Part shown: in pieces, positions 30,048-41,969 of the stretch
Numbering within the stretch: the first letter of the stretch is position 1
How the letters are laid out: every line of letters begins with the position of its first letter
Source: Anas platyrhynchos
Taxonomy: Eukaryota > Chordata > Aves > Anseriformes > Anatidae
Length of the DNA stretch: 64,000 nt
Assembly: GCF_047663525.1 (NCBI RefSeq)
Contig: NC_092592.1
Location: forward strand, 20,782,001 to 20,846,000
Direction: 5' to 3'
The notes under the pieces: model-generated
The model's database searches: none
Told to the model about the DNA's origin: nothing
What the model saw: the letters and a program-made list of their open reading frames with translations, nothing else
Made by a program: the position numbers and the translations under genes

Positions 30048-33000
30048 TCAGTGGAACTTGTACTTCCTGGCTGGTTTGAGGCTGATGTAAGTTTTCTTCA
30101 TCTCCTCACTCTCTGGCTTCTTGATGTCTTTGTACCTCTCTCCCTTTGTACTCACCACCTGGTTATCAATATAGCGGATCAGCTTCTTGGGAGCCTGGAG
30201 AGGAAAGACAAACACCAAGTGGATGGCTGCTGGGGAAAGGGAAGGGACAAGTGTAAGGAAAGCTGTGTTTGGGGGCGGAGGAACAGCAAGACTAGGTTGG
30301 GAGGAGTTACCTGTCCTTTTTGTGGGGAATCTTGGCTAAAAAGGCAAACAAAACTGTTGGACGGGGGGGAGGGAGGGAGGGATGGCAGAGCAGGAACCAT
30401 GCTAGTCAGTGGTAGGTACTGACAGACCCTGCAGTGACTAAACTAATCTTCTCTTTTGTAAACTAACCTTCCCTTTTGCTCTCTAGTGGCTCTGTGAATG
30501 TTCCTGCCTTGGGACTGCCTCTGCTCTTTGGGCTTGTGGCCTGCTCTTTAAACCTTGTAGCCAAAGGCATTCAAACTCTGGGTGAGCTGGAACTGCTCTC
30601 TTCTCACCTCTTTTGGTGGAGCTGGCCGATGTGTTTTCTGATCTTCTGCACTATCCACCATCATGTATCTGAAACACAAGAAGCATTTGGTGAATGCTGC
30701 AATGTGCATTGCCTAGGGCTATTCACAACCTACATCTCTTTTTTTCCTGGCTGGTCTGTGGCTGTGCAATGTGTCCTACTTGCCTGGATTGCAGCTAGGA
30801 GTGTTTAAGGTTCCCCTTTGGATGACATGGGCAAGAAGTGTGTCATCATTCTGGTGGGAATCCAGCAGGATTCTCCTGGAGTAGCATCCTTGGCCCTAAG
30901 TGAATGGTATGAAAAGCTCAGGCTGTTGAGAATGCGGATAGTCCCTGTAAAATGGAGAATTGCTGAGGTCTGGCATGCTCTAACACTAGGGTAGCTTTGC
31001 TCCTTTTCAGTCTGAGTGATGGCAGCCAAAGGAGATGAGGTAAAATCAGAGGGCCAAGCTGGTTGCTTCTGCCCTGAAGAGATGGTATGCCTGTCACATT
31101 ATGTAGTACTTGACTAGGAAACAAATTTGAGCTGGAAACAACTTTGTAAAAGCATCACCTCTTTCCCTATTTAATTGAAACGTCAGGGCCCAAGTGTTCG
31201 CTTGCTGTACTGCTGAGGTACTGGAGCTGGTTTCACAGGTGGGCAGCACAGCTGGCCATGCCTTCTCCCTTAGTGGTTAGCACAGTTGTTCCCGCGTATC
31301 TTCAGCTATGGTGATCTGCTCTCTGTACCTGTGCTTGAACGATGTTTAAAGTACAGGATGTTGCCAAAACGTCATTAAAGTGAAGTTCCTAGAAATGTAA
31401 CTATCAGCTGGTGGTTTTTTTTGTTTTGTTTTTTCTGTTCCCTTGCATTTGACTCTGAAAGAAGCCTGCACAGGAGACCAGCAAGGACAGGGACTGTTAA
31501 TTCTGTCTGGATGCTATTCTGCCTTGCTTTATCTTCCCTAGACCATCAGTTGTTTGTTCCCTCACTGATAAGCATGTGAAGTGGTGGAAAAGATTGATGG
31601 ATAGACTGGCTGGACAGACACGTGGAAACTGCATGCCCACAGAAGAATACTCATGAAAGCCAAGATCTTTAAATGGATCGATTAAACCATACTGTGGGTT
31701 TTCTATTGAGAATAAAATGCTTTTGGACATGAATAAAGGTAAACCAATCTAAAGCCACTTTCATTCCCCAGAAGTCTTTAGGGAGCCTTTGGAGTGGTTT
31801 CTTTAAATGCATTGAATTCACACCTTCAGCAACTGAGATTTGATCTTCCCAATGTTGCTGTACAGTCTCTTAAAGATATCTTTAGGCTTGTTTGGACTGT
31901 CTCCAAGGATGGAGGCATGAATGAGCTGCTGTAGTTCTACAAGGCACCACGTGTTACCTGAGCTGCAGCCTGATGTTTGTGCCTTGAACCTTTAACTGGG
32001 GCCTCAGCTGACAATGCTGTGATTTACAGTATGCCTGCAGGAGGTTGAAACCTCACACACAGCCAGTGCTGTGACCCAGCCGATGGAGGTAAGCTGTTTG
32101 TGTGCCAGGGCTCTGAAAGAAACCCCAACCTCTTTTCCCAGCCAAAGGTCATACTTGTGCTTAGATCTTTCAGCTATATGTGAATCAGCTATCTCCTTTA
32201 CTGTGAGCAGAATATGGGGTTCTTTGGGTACTTACTTCTGTAAGATAACCTGCTTCAGTTCCTCATGGTTAGGTACTCTGCGGGGCCGTACCAGTTCCTG
32301 GGAGGAGACAAAGCAGGTGTGTAAGTAGCAGAACACACAGGGTGCGCAGCTGCCCTGCTAGCTCAGCCCAGTCCAGCTGCTGATGCAGTACTCCCAGCCC
32401 GTGGGGGAAGCGGGGTGCCTCGCGCAGCTCCATGGTGCTGGTTGGGTATAGGCACAGCCTGTACTTGGAGAGCTGAGGGAGGGAGAGGGGGGTGTTCTGG
32501 GTGATTTTCCTGGCCCATTGCTGGGAGCGTGGAAAGTTCCTGCAGTCAGAGTTCCCATTCGTGGTAGGCAGCTGGGATACCTGTCTTTATCTGAGCTCTG
32601 CACAGCTCTTCGGCTTGGTGCCGCCCAGCTTAGAGCACATTACCTTCACACTTGCACCTGCTGGGCCAATTTCCACCTTCTCTTCCACAATTAACTGCAC
32701 TGCCTCCTCCAAGTTCCCCAGGGCCATGGCTAGTGCCTTCTCTGCCTGTCTCACAGTACAGGCAGGGAACATCTCCAGTAGCAGCTCTGTGCCATCCTTC
32801 AAGTTGTTGCCTTCCTAGTTGGAGCAAGAGAGACAAAGCTCTGATTTTGCATTAAGTCAGAAAATTCAATTTGCCTTTTAATGAGAGAGAGCATGCAGCT
32901 AAAGAGTGACTGTAAATCCCATTCCTGAAGCTAAAAGGGAATTGTATCTGCAAGGACAAAACATCCCTTAATCTCTTCCCTACTTCAGCCTTTAAAATAG

Positions 33001-36000
33001 GATTTCTGTTCCCTCACCTGTGTAGCCCTGCTATTTATCCCCTAGGAGTGAACTTCCTGGGCACTGTGGTTCAAATGCTTGAACTCCTCCCCTTCTGAGG
33101 TTATGTGCCCTTTGATCGGAAAGGGATGACACTCCTAAGCACAGGGACCTGCAGCTACACCAGAAGGAAGCACAGCAGCAGCATTTCCTAGAATGCTGTG
33201 GACACAGAAGGATTGAACTGCAGAGCAGTAAGACGCCAGTACTGGAGAAACAGCAAGCAGAGCTTTGGGGTAAAGAGGTGGGGGGCCTACTAGGCACTGC
33301 AATGTCTGCAGCATGGGGCACGCTGACTGGAGCTGCGGGATCAAGACTGCCGTGCCAATGACTGTGTGGTTCAGCTCAGCATATACGCAGCACAGGTCAC
33401 TGTGGGTGGGACTGGTGTCTTCAGGACTGACACAGGTGTGGCTACTAGATACTGCATCACAGCCAGGGAGTGATCAGGCTCAAACTGTCAACTGAGGTGA
33501 GTGGAATGGGGTAAAGTGGGGTGGAGCCTGGCTAGTGCTGTAGAGGCGTCCTTACTGCACTGCTGTAGGATCTTGGAGAGCCCTGGGACAAGCTCTCTCT
33601 TGCCCTACTACCTCGGGACAGGGAAGGATGAGCCAGAGTGATGGCTCATGCTCTTCTGGCAGCACTTAATTTTCTTGTTCCGCTTACTGACGCTGTCTTG
33701 CTCAGGCCACGCAATGTGGGAGATCACAGGCATCAACGACGCTGTGTCACAGCCTGTGCTGTGCTTCCTGTCGGAGCCAGAAAATGACTTAGGTGTTGCT
33801 GACAGCCTAGTGCTAGGTGACGCTGTCACCCTGTGGCGTGGACATACCTGGGCCTCGGCTCTGTCTGTTGGAGTGCACAGCCTCTCCCCATTGCAGGCTC
33901 CAGTTCCAGGCTCCTGGCCCTTGGTCAGGTCTTCAGAGGGTGCTTCACTCCTGGGTTCTGCAGCCTTTCGGCCAGGTTTTTCTTAAAGACACAGTGGTAT
34001 CTACTGAGCAACAGCCCCACAGAGGCCACAGCTCTGTGCTTTCTGTTAGCATTAGATTGCTAGTACATCATTTGCCAAAGTAAATCTCTTTTAAATGACA
34101 AAACTGGGAGGCACTACTGTTCCTCCTGCCTTCACTGAACTAAAGCATCACTTTGATTTTAAATTTAGGAATACACAATGGTGGTTCCAGCCTGTGTGTG
34201 ACCCAGTGCATCCTGTGGTCAGCTTACTCTGATGCATCTCTTTTTACAGATTCATTCTGTGTCTCTGTAAGGATTTCACCTCTATTCTATCTTGTCTAAA
34301 GCTGGGATGGCATTCTCCTTCCACGTGAAGGCTGTATCAGGATCCTCAAAGGGTAGGATGGGGGGCACCAGAGCAGAGCAGTAGGTTTTGTCAAGTTCAA
34401 GAAAGCAGCAAGCAAGATAAAAGGATTGTCTGTTCTACATGGTGTAGCCTTCTGGCTCCTGGTAAGGCAGCAGTGATGTTGTTAGATAGGCAAAACCCAA
34501 CCTGTTACGTATGGTTTAATATCCAGGCACTTCACCTGTCTGCTCTCCAACAGGAACTGCCTTTGGGGATGGTTAGTATAGCTATCAGCTGATCTGTGAG
34601 CACTGAGATCAGAAAGTGCTTACTGCGGTAGTCTTCTGCAGTCCTGCATAACACAGGCCAGAGAGCACATCACAGCTGATTTTGCATCTGTGACAGGGGT
34701 CATGAGTGAATGGGAAGTGAGCTCTGAGTACGCTCAAAGTCTAATCTCTATTTTGTGATGCACCTGAGATGGGCTGCCCAGCAGTACTATCCATTAGTCA
34801 GATGGCTATCAGAGGAGACAGCAATCTCACTTTCAGGATTAACCTATAGCAGAATTTTGGCAAACATCCCTGTATCTGCTATGACTTTCTTTTTACTCTG
34901 GATTTTATCTCAACAGAGATGTTTAGAGATCTGGTCAAGTGTTTTTCACCCCAGCCTCTTGGACAGTACTCCGTATGACTCAAGCCTCCCGTGTATTTAC
35001 ATCAAAAACCTGGCTGAAAATTATAAAGAAAAAAAAGTCAACCAATTCAGGCTAGCCTGTAAGATCCTAAGTTTTGCAAACTAGATTGTTTTATGCTGTG
35101 ACACTGGTCAACTCCAAACACTAGGACTGAAAATGTGCAGAATATACTTGCTTGTACTGAAACCGTGTAACTCACCTTTGTTGCGTGCTTCACCAAGCCT
35201 TTCTGAGAGAGAGAACATCATTTCACAAACATCCCCACTGCAAGAGACAGAAGCTGCATAATTAGTGTGAGGAATAAAAGCACTAGCCTCTCCTTCTTGA
35301 CTACCTCTTTATAGAAAGACAAGGTTTAATGGGAAGTCCAATAAACAAAACTGGCATTTAAGACAGCCAAGGACCTAGCTTGCAAACTATACTGGGATTA
35401 TCATTTATGTATTCAGGCAATGCCTGTCTTAATCATCGTGGCACAGGTTTGGTACTAACACCTCCCCATCTGGGTACAACAAAAGTATTCATGTCATTGA
35501 GCTGGTTGGGTCCAGACACCCACTGCGTGGCATGCACGTACAAGGCAGGAGCACTCGTACCTGGGGATCTCTGCAAAGCCCGGAATGTAAGCCTCCATCA
35601 CTTCTATGAAGGTGTCCATGTCAAAGGTCTCCTCAGAGGACTCTGGTGAGCCCAGCTCTTCCAGGACACCCGTGATGTAAGAAAAGAAAACATCATCCAT
35701 CCCACTGGAGACAAAGAGAACATAGGACATGGAAGCAGGGTCAACAGGACTATTTTTTTCTTTCTCATTCCATGCCTACTCTGTCTAACCTTGTGTCTTT
35801 CTAATACAGCAGTAGGAGAACCTATGTGGACTGTATCTTATGGGCAGGTCCCACCAGTAAAGCCAAGCAGCTGCTCTGTAGTCGAGTGGGAAGCATTCAC
35901 AGATAAGTTCAGAAAATACTGCGTGCTGTTCTTTTGCCTAGGCGGCACTGAATGAAAGCCACAGCACCTGTCTAGAACTACCCAAAACATTCCAAGTGCT

Positions 36001-36594
36001 CAAACTCTGACTTTTCTGGGTTGACTGCTGTTCTAGGTGATCTCATTATATTTTGTCAAGTTGCAATTTCTGTGGGATGCAGCTTTTTCTGCTTGCTGCT
36101 CCGCACTTGTGTTATTGCTGCCACTGGCTGCAGAACCAGCGGCTGTGCTCTAGCCTCAAGGTGGCTGTATCTTTTCGTGCAGGCAGAGTTCAGAACAGGG
36201 AGAGCCCGGACATAGTGGTGCATGCTCAGAAAGCCCTGTGGGATCACTGTGTATAAATGGAATTCCATATTCTTATGTATAATACTGGACAAAAATTAAT
36301 CATCTTGGTCATCAAAGAAATGGCATTACTTGATTTCAATGCTGAAAGATGGTTGTTCAAGGATTTATAGCAAAGCCTGTGCAAATTACCTGCATCCTGG
36401 ATTTGACTTAAGGAAAAGCAATACGGCAGAGCTGTAATATTCCACTTGGAGTTCAGCATAATGTGCAGAAAGACAATTAATACAGAGTTCAAGCTAAAAC
36501 GATATTAGACCTCAACATACCTGAGGTCTGCAGCAGGGATGTGGGACTGGATGAAACATGTCAGTGTGTTTCGAATGATTCTTTCAAGCTCCAT
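30048..36594 (-). CDS. CUEDC2: CUEDC2, CUE domain-containing protein 2
   Basis: Ubiquitin-binding adaptor. In mammals it is linked to steroid receptor turnover, dampening of IKK/NF-kB signalling and mitotic checkpoint release. Eight coding exons with consensus borders, about 36594-36521, 35704-35561, 35237-35176, 33981-33848, 32814-32644, 32297-32236, 30668-30608 and 30194-30048, give 284 codons (human 287). The start [11 protein letters not shown] and the end NLKPARKYRFH-like (here [11 protein letters not shown]) match the family at both ends. Other matches are [20 protein letters not shown] (exon 2), [12 protein letters not shown] (exon 7) and [16 protein letters not shown] (exon 8). The CUE domain is at about residues 145-185, with the MFP motif at 153-155 and [10 protein letters not shown] near its end. 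Exon 4 (about 45 codons, acidic and proline-rich) is the least conserved, and its acceptor is the least certain. Confidence 0.95.
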
Positions 36595-36616
36595 GTCTCT
36601 GTAAACCCTTCTCTCT

Positions 36617-39600
36617 GAAAAAGAGGAAGAAAACTCCATGTAATTTTAAAGGCACGTAGTAGATCAAAATATCACCAAGATCAAACGGTAAGCATGGTAT
36701 AAGCAAGCGTGTTCTTCCCATCAGAACAATTCGTGAACCCCTCCAGCATGGCTTGATGTTCCCGGGTAACAGCAAAGACATCAGCATTATGAGGATCCAC
36801 TGGAAATACCAGCCCAAAGTAGCCCAATCTCTTGGGCATCTCCTGCTCACGCTGATGCTGGCAATATGCAGCTGTACCGTACATTTAACAAGTCCCTCGC
36901 AGGAAGGAAAGCTGCAAATGCAGATGTGCCCAGCTGCAGGACCTCAGAGGCACCTCCTGAGCAGGAACGCTGTGCTCTCCAGCGGGGAAGGGGTGGCTTG
37001 CGCTCACTGCAGGAAGGGGTGGACCTTTCTTCGGCTAAGAGTATTCTCACTGATGCTTGGACTCAAAAATGAGTGGGAGGAAGGGTTATGTCTCTTGGAG
37101 AAAGGAAAACCTTGACTGGATTTCACAGGGAAATACCAAGCAGGGCACAGACAACTAGTCTCCCAGCCAAAATATCAAAGGTCTCCAGGTCAGGCACAGG
37201 CTGCCAATGGAATCCCGCCCAAACAGCAGCCTGTTGTGCTCAATAAATGAGCCTTTCTGCAGACAATGCAGCTGCAACAAGGGGTACTTGATAACCCAAA
37301 GCTCTCAGGGGAGTTCTAAGAATCACAGAGCTCCTACAGAAGTAACAGCAGAGGGGGGCTGCCCACAGCCCTGCTTCAACCATCAGTGGTGGGCCTGGAC
37401 TCAGTCTGGTGGAGAAAAGCCATTCCTCAACCATTCCTTCCCACTTGGGTCTACAAAGCTGTGGGGTGGGCAAACTCCTCATGTAAGCACAGAGTTCTTC
37501 CCAAAGAAGAAAACTAGACCTGCGTGTACAGAAACTGCCATGGTCATCAGCCAAAAAGCTTCCAGGCTGTGGAAGTCATCAGGCTCCCCTCGTCTCACAC
37601 AGAGCAGGACCTGAGCAGGACTGTTTCACATTGACTTAGCAGAGCAGTCTCGGCTGCTGTTCCCACGGAATCAAAAAGTTTTAGCATTTCCTGAGATGAG
37701 ACTTCCAGAGCTAGGATAGAAACAAACCCAGCCCATCATCCTCAGCACTGCTGATACAGGACCTATAAAGGACCAAAGCACAACAGCATTTTGACAGATC
37801 TATCTGCAGTCTCAGGGCCCATTTGAGGTCTGCACTGCACTCGGCCACCACTGCAGGTCACCAGAGTACATGTACACTCTTGTGTTTGTGGCTGGACAGA
37901 GCACACCCAGGCCAGCTAGACCTGCCTCTGGCTGTCACACTGAGGCTCTGGTGATTTGATATTGAGGGACAAAGCTGTGACACTGCAAAGATGCTCTGTT
38001 CGGTACATGGCATCCCACACTGCATCTCCTGCACCTCACCTTACAGCAGCTGGACAAAGTGAGACATTGATAGAAGAACTCCCGATTCTCACTGGGTGCA
38101 GACCTAAACACAAAAGCCATCTAATTACATAAACCTTCCTGTAGCTAGTGGTGTCAGTACCAACCTTCCCACTGACACAGTTCCAGTAACTTAAAAAGAA
38201 TGCAAGCCCTTCCTTACATTCACCTCTCACTTGGGGCCATAACAACGAGTTTTCGGTGCTGTACCACCGCATGACCAACACGCAGGTATTAAAACACAGC
38301 ATGTGCAGGAACAGCTGGGGAAGGCATCATTGGAAAAGATTGGGTTTGCTGTTTCAGTTTTAAGCTGGAACTGCTTAAGTTACTTTACCTCCTGTAATTT
38401 CAGATAGAAAACTCCCATTTTACAGCATCAGAGAAAAACAACAGCCCAAACATTTTCAGGTAGGAGCTCTTCATGCAAAGAGCCCAAGCGAGCCCCTGTG
38501 CTGCTTCTTCCTTCAGTCTCATGAGAATCCTTTGCTTGCTTTTAACAGTTTTGCAGGTGTCATAGCCTGCAAGTGTGGAAGCTGGCTGTAAAAACCACCC
38601 CGTGTAAAAACACCTTCCTGCTGCTTGTTCGTTGGTTTAGGGTTTTGTTTTTTTTTTTTATGTTCTCTAGTGGTGCGACAGAAACAAGTTTGTCTGTGCA
38701 ACACACCCAGAAAAAAAGGTGAGCTTTGTTCTATCCTTCTCAGACATCAAAGAGTCAACGGTAAGATTTTGAATCTCACTCATGGCAAGAATACTGTCCT
38801 AAGCAGCATGTTTTTTCCCCACTTTTTAAGCTGAATCTGCAAACACTGGCAACCACCAAGCCCCCTAAACTTATATTTGAACAAGCACAAGAGAAGTAAT
38901 TTTCTTTTTACAGAAATGAGAGAAGGAAAATCAACATTTAGCAGTCAAAACATTCTTCCTACTGCCACTTCCAACAAGAATGCTTACTTCCTTCTTATTC
39001 AGTTTTCACAACTTGGAAGCTGAAGTCTAAAAGATTTTGTCCATTTCCATGAAACAGGCCCATATTCTATAAGAGATGCTGCATAGTAACCAATAACATT
39101 TCCTGACAATCCAATTACCTGAACAACAGAGCACAATTCCCCATGTCAAAGGCACTTTTGTGAGGTCCATAAATTAGCTGCTGGTAATTTATTCTGATCA
39201 ATAGAACAGGCAAAGTCACTCATCTCCTTAATCAAAGCCAAGTGTCAGACTGGGACAAGAGAAACAGGAAAAAATAATTCAGAAGTGGTATTGTAGAGGT
39301 GGCCAGTTACCAACTGGTCTTGAATCTGTTCCCCAACCTCTGACAATCAAGAAAAACACTGGTTTGAAAGGTTTGAAAATATCAAGATACTTTCCTGCAG
39401 AGTTACTATGTTGCGTATGAACAAAAGCCATTTCCTTGTGTCTATGAGAAGAAAGAAGCCACCAGGTTCTAACTACTGTGTATAAATTCTTTCTGGCATC
39501 TCACACAAATTCATCCCCCAGCACACTTGAGATTTAAGGTTTATATCCAGGGAAGGCATGCTGTCACCTTTAGCCTGCCTTTGAAGAAAGGAAACCCCTT

Positions 39601-41453
39601 AATGACAAAAGCAGCCTTACAATGAAGGACAGAAAGAGGCAAGGTGAGCAACTTTTTTTTTTTCATGGGTCAGTTACCATCCTTTACCTGGGGAACCCAC
39701 CTCTGCTCCGATAAAACCACAGGCACCAGCCTTCTGACAGACAGGCACACTTGCATTTGATCATTTATTGCTGGGAGGAGAGATTTTATTCCCTGGTAAA
39801 TAAACTGTCCTTGCAAAACTTAACTTCTTCGGATTTGTAAAGCACAATGGTCTCTGCCAAACGAGACTTGTGGAAAGAGAAGTCCTCAGTGTCCTTTGGC
39901 CTTTCAGATTTGGTGGGTATTGAAAGAGGAAGCTGATTAAAAACCTATGCACAAACATTTTTAAATGGATTCTTCAGGGAAGAAACCTATGTTGCTGCAT
40001 GTTCATCTCCACATATATCCAAGTTCAGAATTACATAACTCAGGACCCTAAGGCACCTTATGTAATATACCTTCAAATGCCTTTTTTTTCTTTTTTCCAG
40101 TGGTGCAATAGTTAAGGGAGAGATTTACTAGAAAACCTTATCCTTTGCGCACAGTTTTGTGGAGGAGTGATTTACAATGCACTGCATGATCTAAAACCAA
40201 AGGCAAGAGAAATTGCTTTCCTGGGAGTTCAATTGTACTGAAAAGGTGCTATCATCATTTTAAACTTCCAGCCGTAATTGCAGTGCGGATTTTAAGATCA
40301 CTTCGGAAGTTGTCAGCCAACTCAAATACGTCTGTGAAAGTCCTGCTGCATTTCTTGTCATTATGATGTGGGCATGGCTTATCATGCTGCACAGGATCTA
40401 ACTTGCTTTTTCTAGTTATGCTGTATTCTAAAAAAGTTGGCTTCTTTTTGTACAATGCACATGAATCCTCTTTTCTTCAGAAAAAGAAGAAAAATCTGAA
40501 ATTTTTGCATATGGCTAGATCATTTCTGAAGACTCTTTCAGCTCAAATTTCTGTAATCATTCTTAAATGGTCAATGGGATGTGATGGGAATGATTTATAG
40601 TGCCTTAGATTTTATATTAACAAGATAGACTTTAGGAGAACAATTTAGGAAAAGGCTTCTGAGCTGAGAGGAACTGCCATTTGGATGTATATCAACTTTT
40701 ATGAGGTCATAAATTTGCCTACCAAAGAGTCGAGGTTGCTGCAAGAGGAAGGAGATGCATGTTGTAGGCCTTGGTTGTATGCCTTCAGAGCAGGCTAGAG
40801 AAAATTTAGGTAAAAATGATCAGGCTTTCTGGCTGAGGGATTGAATATAACACCTTTACAAGGTTCTTTTAGCTCAAGTTCCAGTAATTACTCTTAAGAG
40901 AGTAAGTAATGGAACAGGGATGGTTCACTGTGCTCTCTCTGAACACTTGCTATGAGAAGGTACAAGGCACTTCTCGTGCAGCTGTGTGCGTGTACGTGCT
41001 TGAGAAAGCAGAGACCCCTGGGACACAAGGAGCTCTCGGCATAGCCTGTGACATACAAACTCAGAGGAAGTCTCCGGTACATCCAAGCAGAAATCAGACC
41101 TGCAGGAAAGATGGAGAGCTGTGGCTATATTCCACTGACCTCCTTTTCCTCCTGAAACTTCGCTGACTTGAAATAAAACTTTCCAGGCTGCATAATGCCT
41201 TACGTTCCGGTGTGCCTGTTTTTTGTTTTTCCTGCTAAAGAAGTCCCTCAAAGGACATCCACGGTACGGCTGCTATGGGAAAGCAGGCTGGGGTCATTGA
41301 AAACATCAGCACAGTGAGCTGCTTAATGATACAACGTTACAATACGGCTGTTGTTAATAACATAGTCCCTTCCCAGGAGGATAGCAAGGCTGGAATTCCC
41401 CCTCAGTGGGGTGGCTGCAGGCTGGCGGTGCGGTGCTGCTGCTGGTCCCTTAC
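36617..41453 (-). other. CUEDC2: CUEDC2 first intron
   Basis: The first coding exon of CUEDC2 begins about 20 bases before its ATG at a good acceptor (CTTTTTCAG, exon start near 36614), so an upstream non-coding exon exists. The best donor to the right is CTCAG|GTAAGG at 41454. The 4.8 kb between is AT-richer unique sequence without a recognised exon or repeat family. Confidence 0.55.
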
Positions 41454-41965
41454 CTGAGCAGGCCCTCTGCCCACAGCCGGCGCTCACAGGGCACCTCGCT
41501 GCCCGCAGCGACACCACATCCTGCGGCTGCTGGGGACAGGCCAGGAGCCGGGGACCCTTCCTGGGAAAGGACAGCTGGGTTAGCCCGACAGCGAATAAAA
41601 CACGTTTGTGCTTTGCGTGTGGTGACTTTGGGGCACGGCTGCTGTCACCTGTGCCTGCCCTGCACGCGGTGACCTCGAGCGCAGCATCACGCCCTGGAGC
41701 CCGCTGCCCCCGGCGCTGTGCCAACACTCCCCGTGTCTGCGCCGAGCCTCGCGCCGGGCCCCGCTCCCCACCGGGGCACCGCAGCAGCGCGTGTGGCGCC
41801 CGGCGGGCCGCGCTGCTCCCGGCCGCCCTCACAGGGCCCCTACTGCCCCCCTCCCGGACCGGGGACCCCATGGAGGCCACAGGGGCCCCTCAGCCCCAGC
41901 CCCAGCCCCAGCCCCGTCCCCGTCCCCGTCCCGTCCGTGGCCGCTCCGCTCCCCCCCCCCCCGCG
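41454..41965 (-). promoter_or_regulatory. CUEDC2: CpG island with probable non-coding first exon of CUEDC2
   Basis: A CpG-rich block ends on the minus strand at a strong donor (CTGCTCAG|GTAAGG). The first exon would run from a start somewhere near 41.7-41.9 kb to 41454. A minus-strand ATG at 41880 opens a long frame in this GC-rich sequence, but it does not resemble CUEDC2 and is taken as UTR or chance. A GGGGCT-type hexanucleotide run lies at 41890-41935. Confidence 0.5.
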
Positions 41966-41969
41966 CTGA

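Noticed and set aside
36250..36275. TGGAATTCCATA, considered as a miR-146 relative
   Set aside because: It lies inside CUEDC2, lacks the seed TGAGAACTG and has no hairpin partner.
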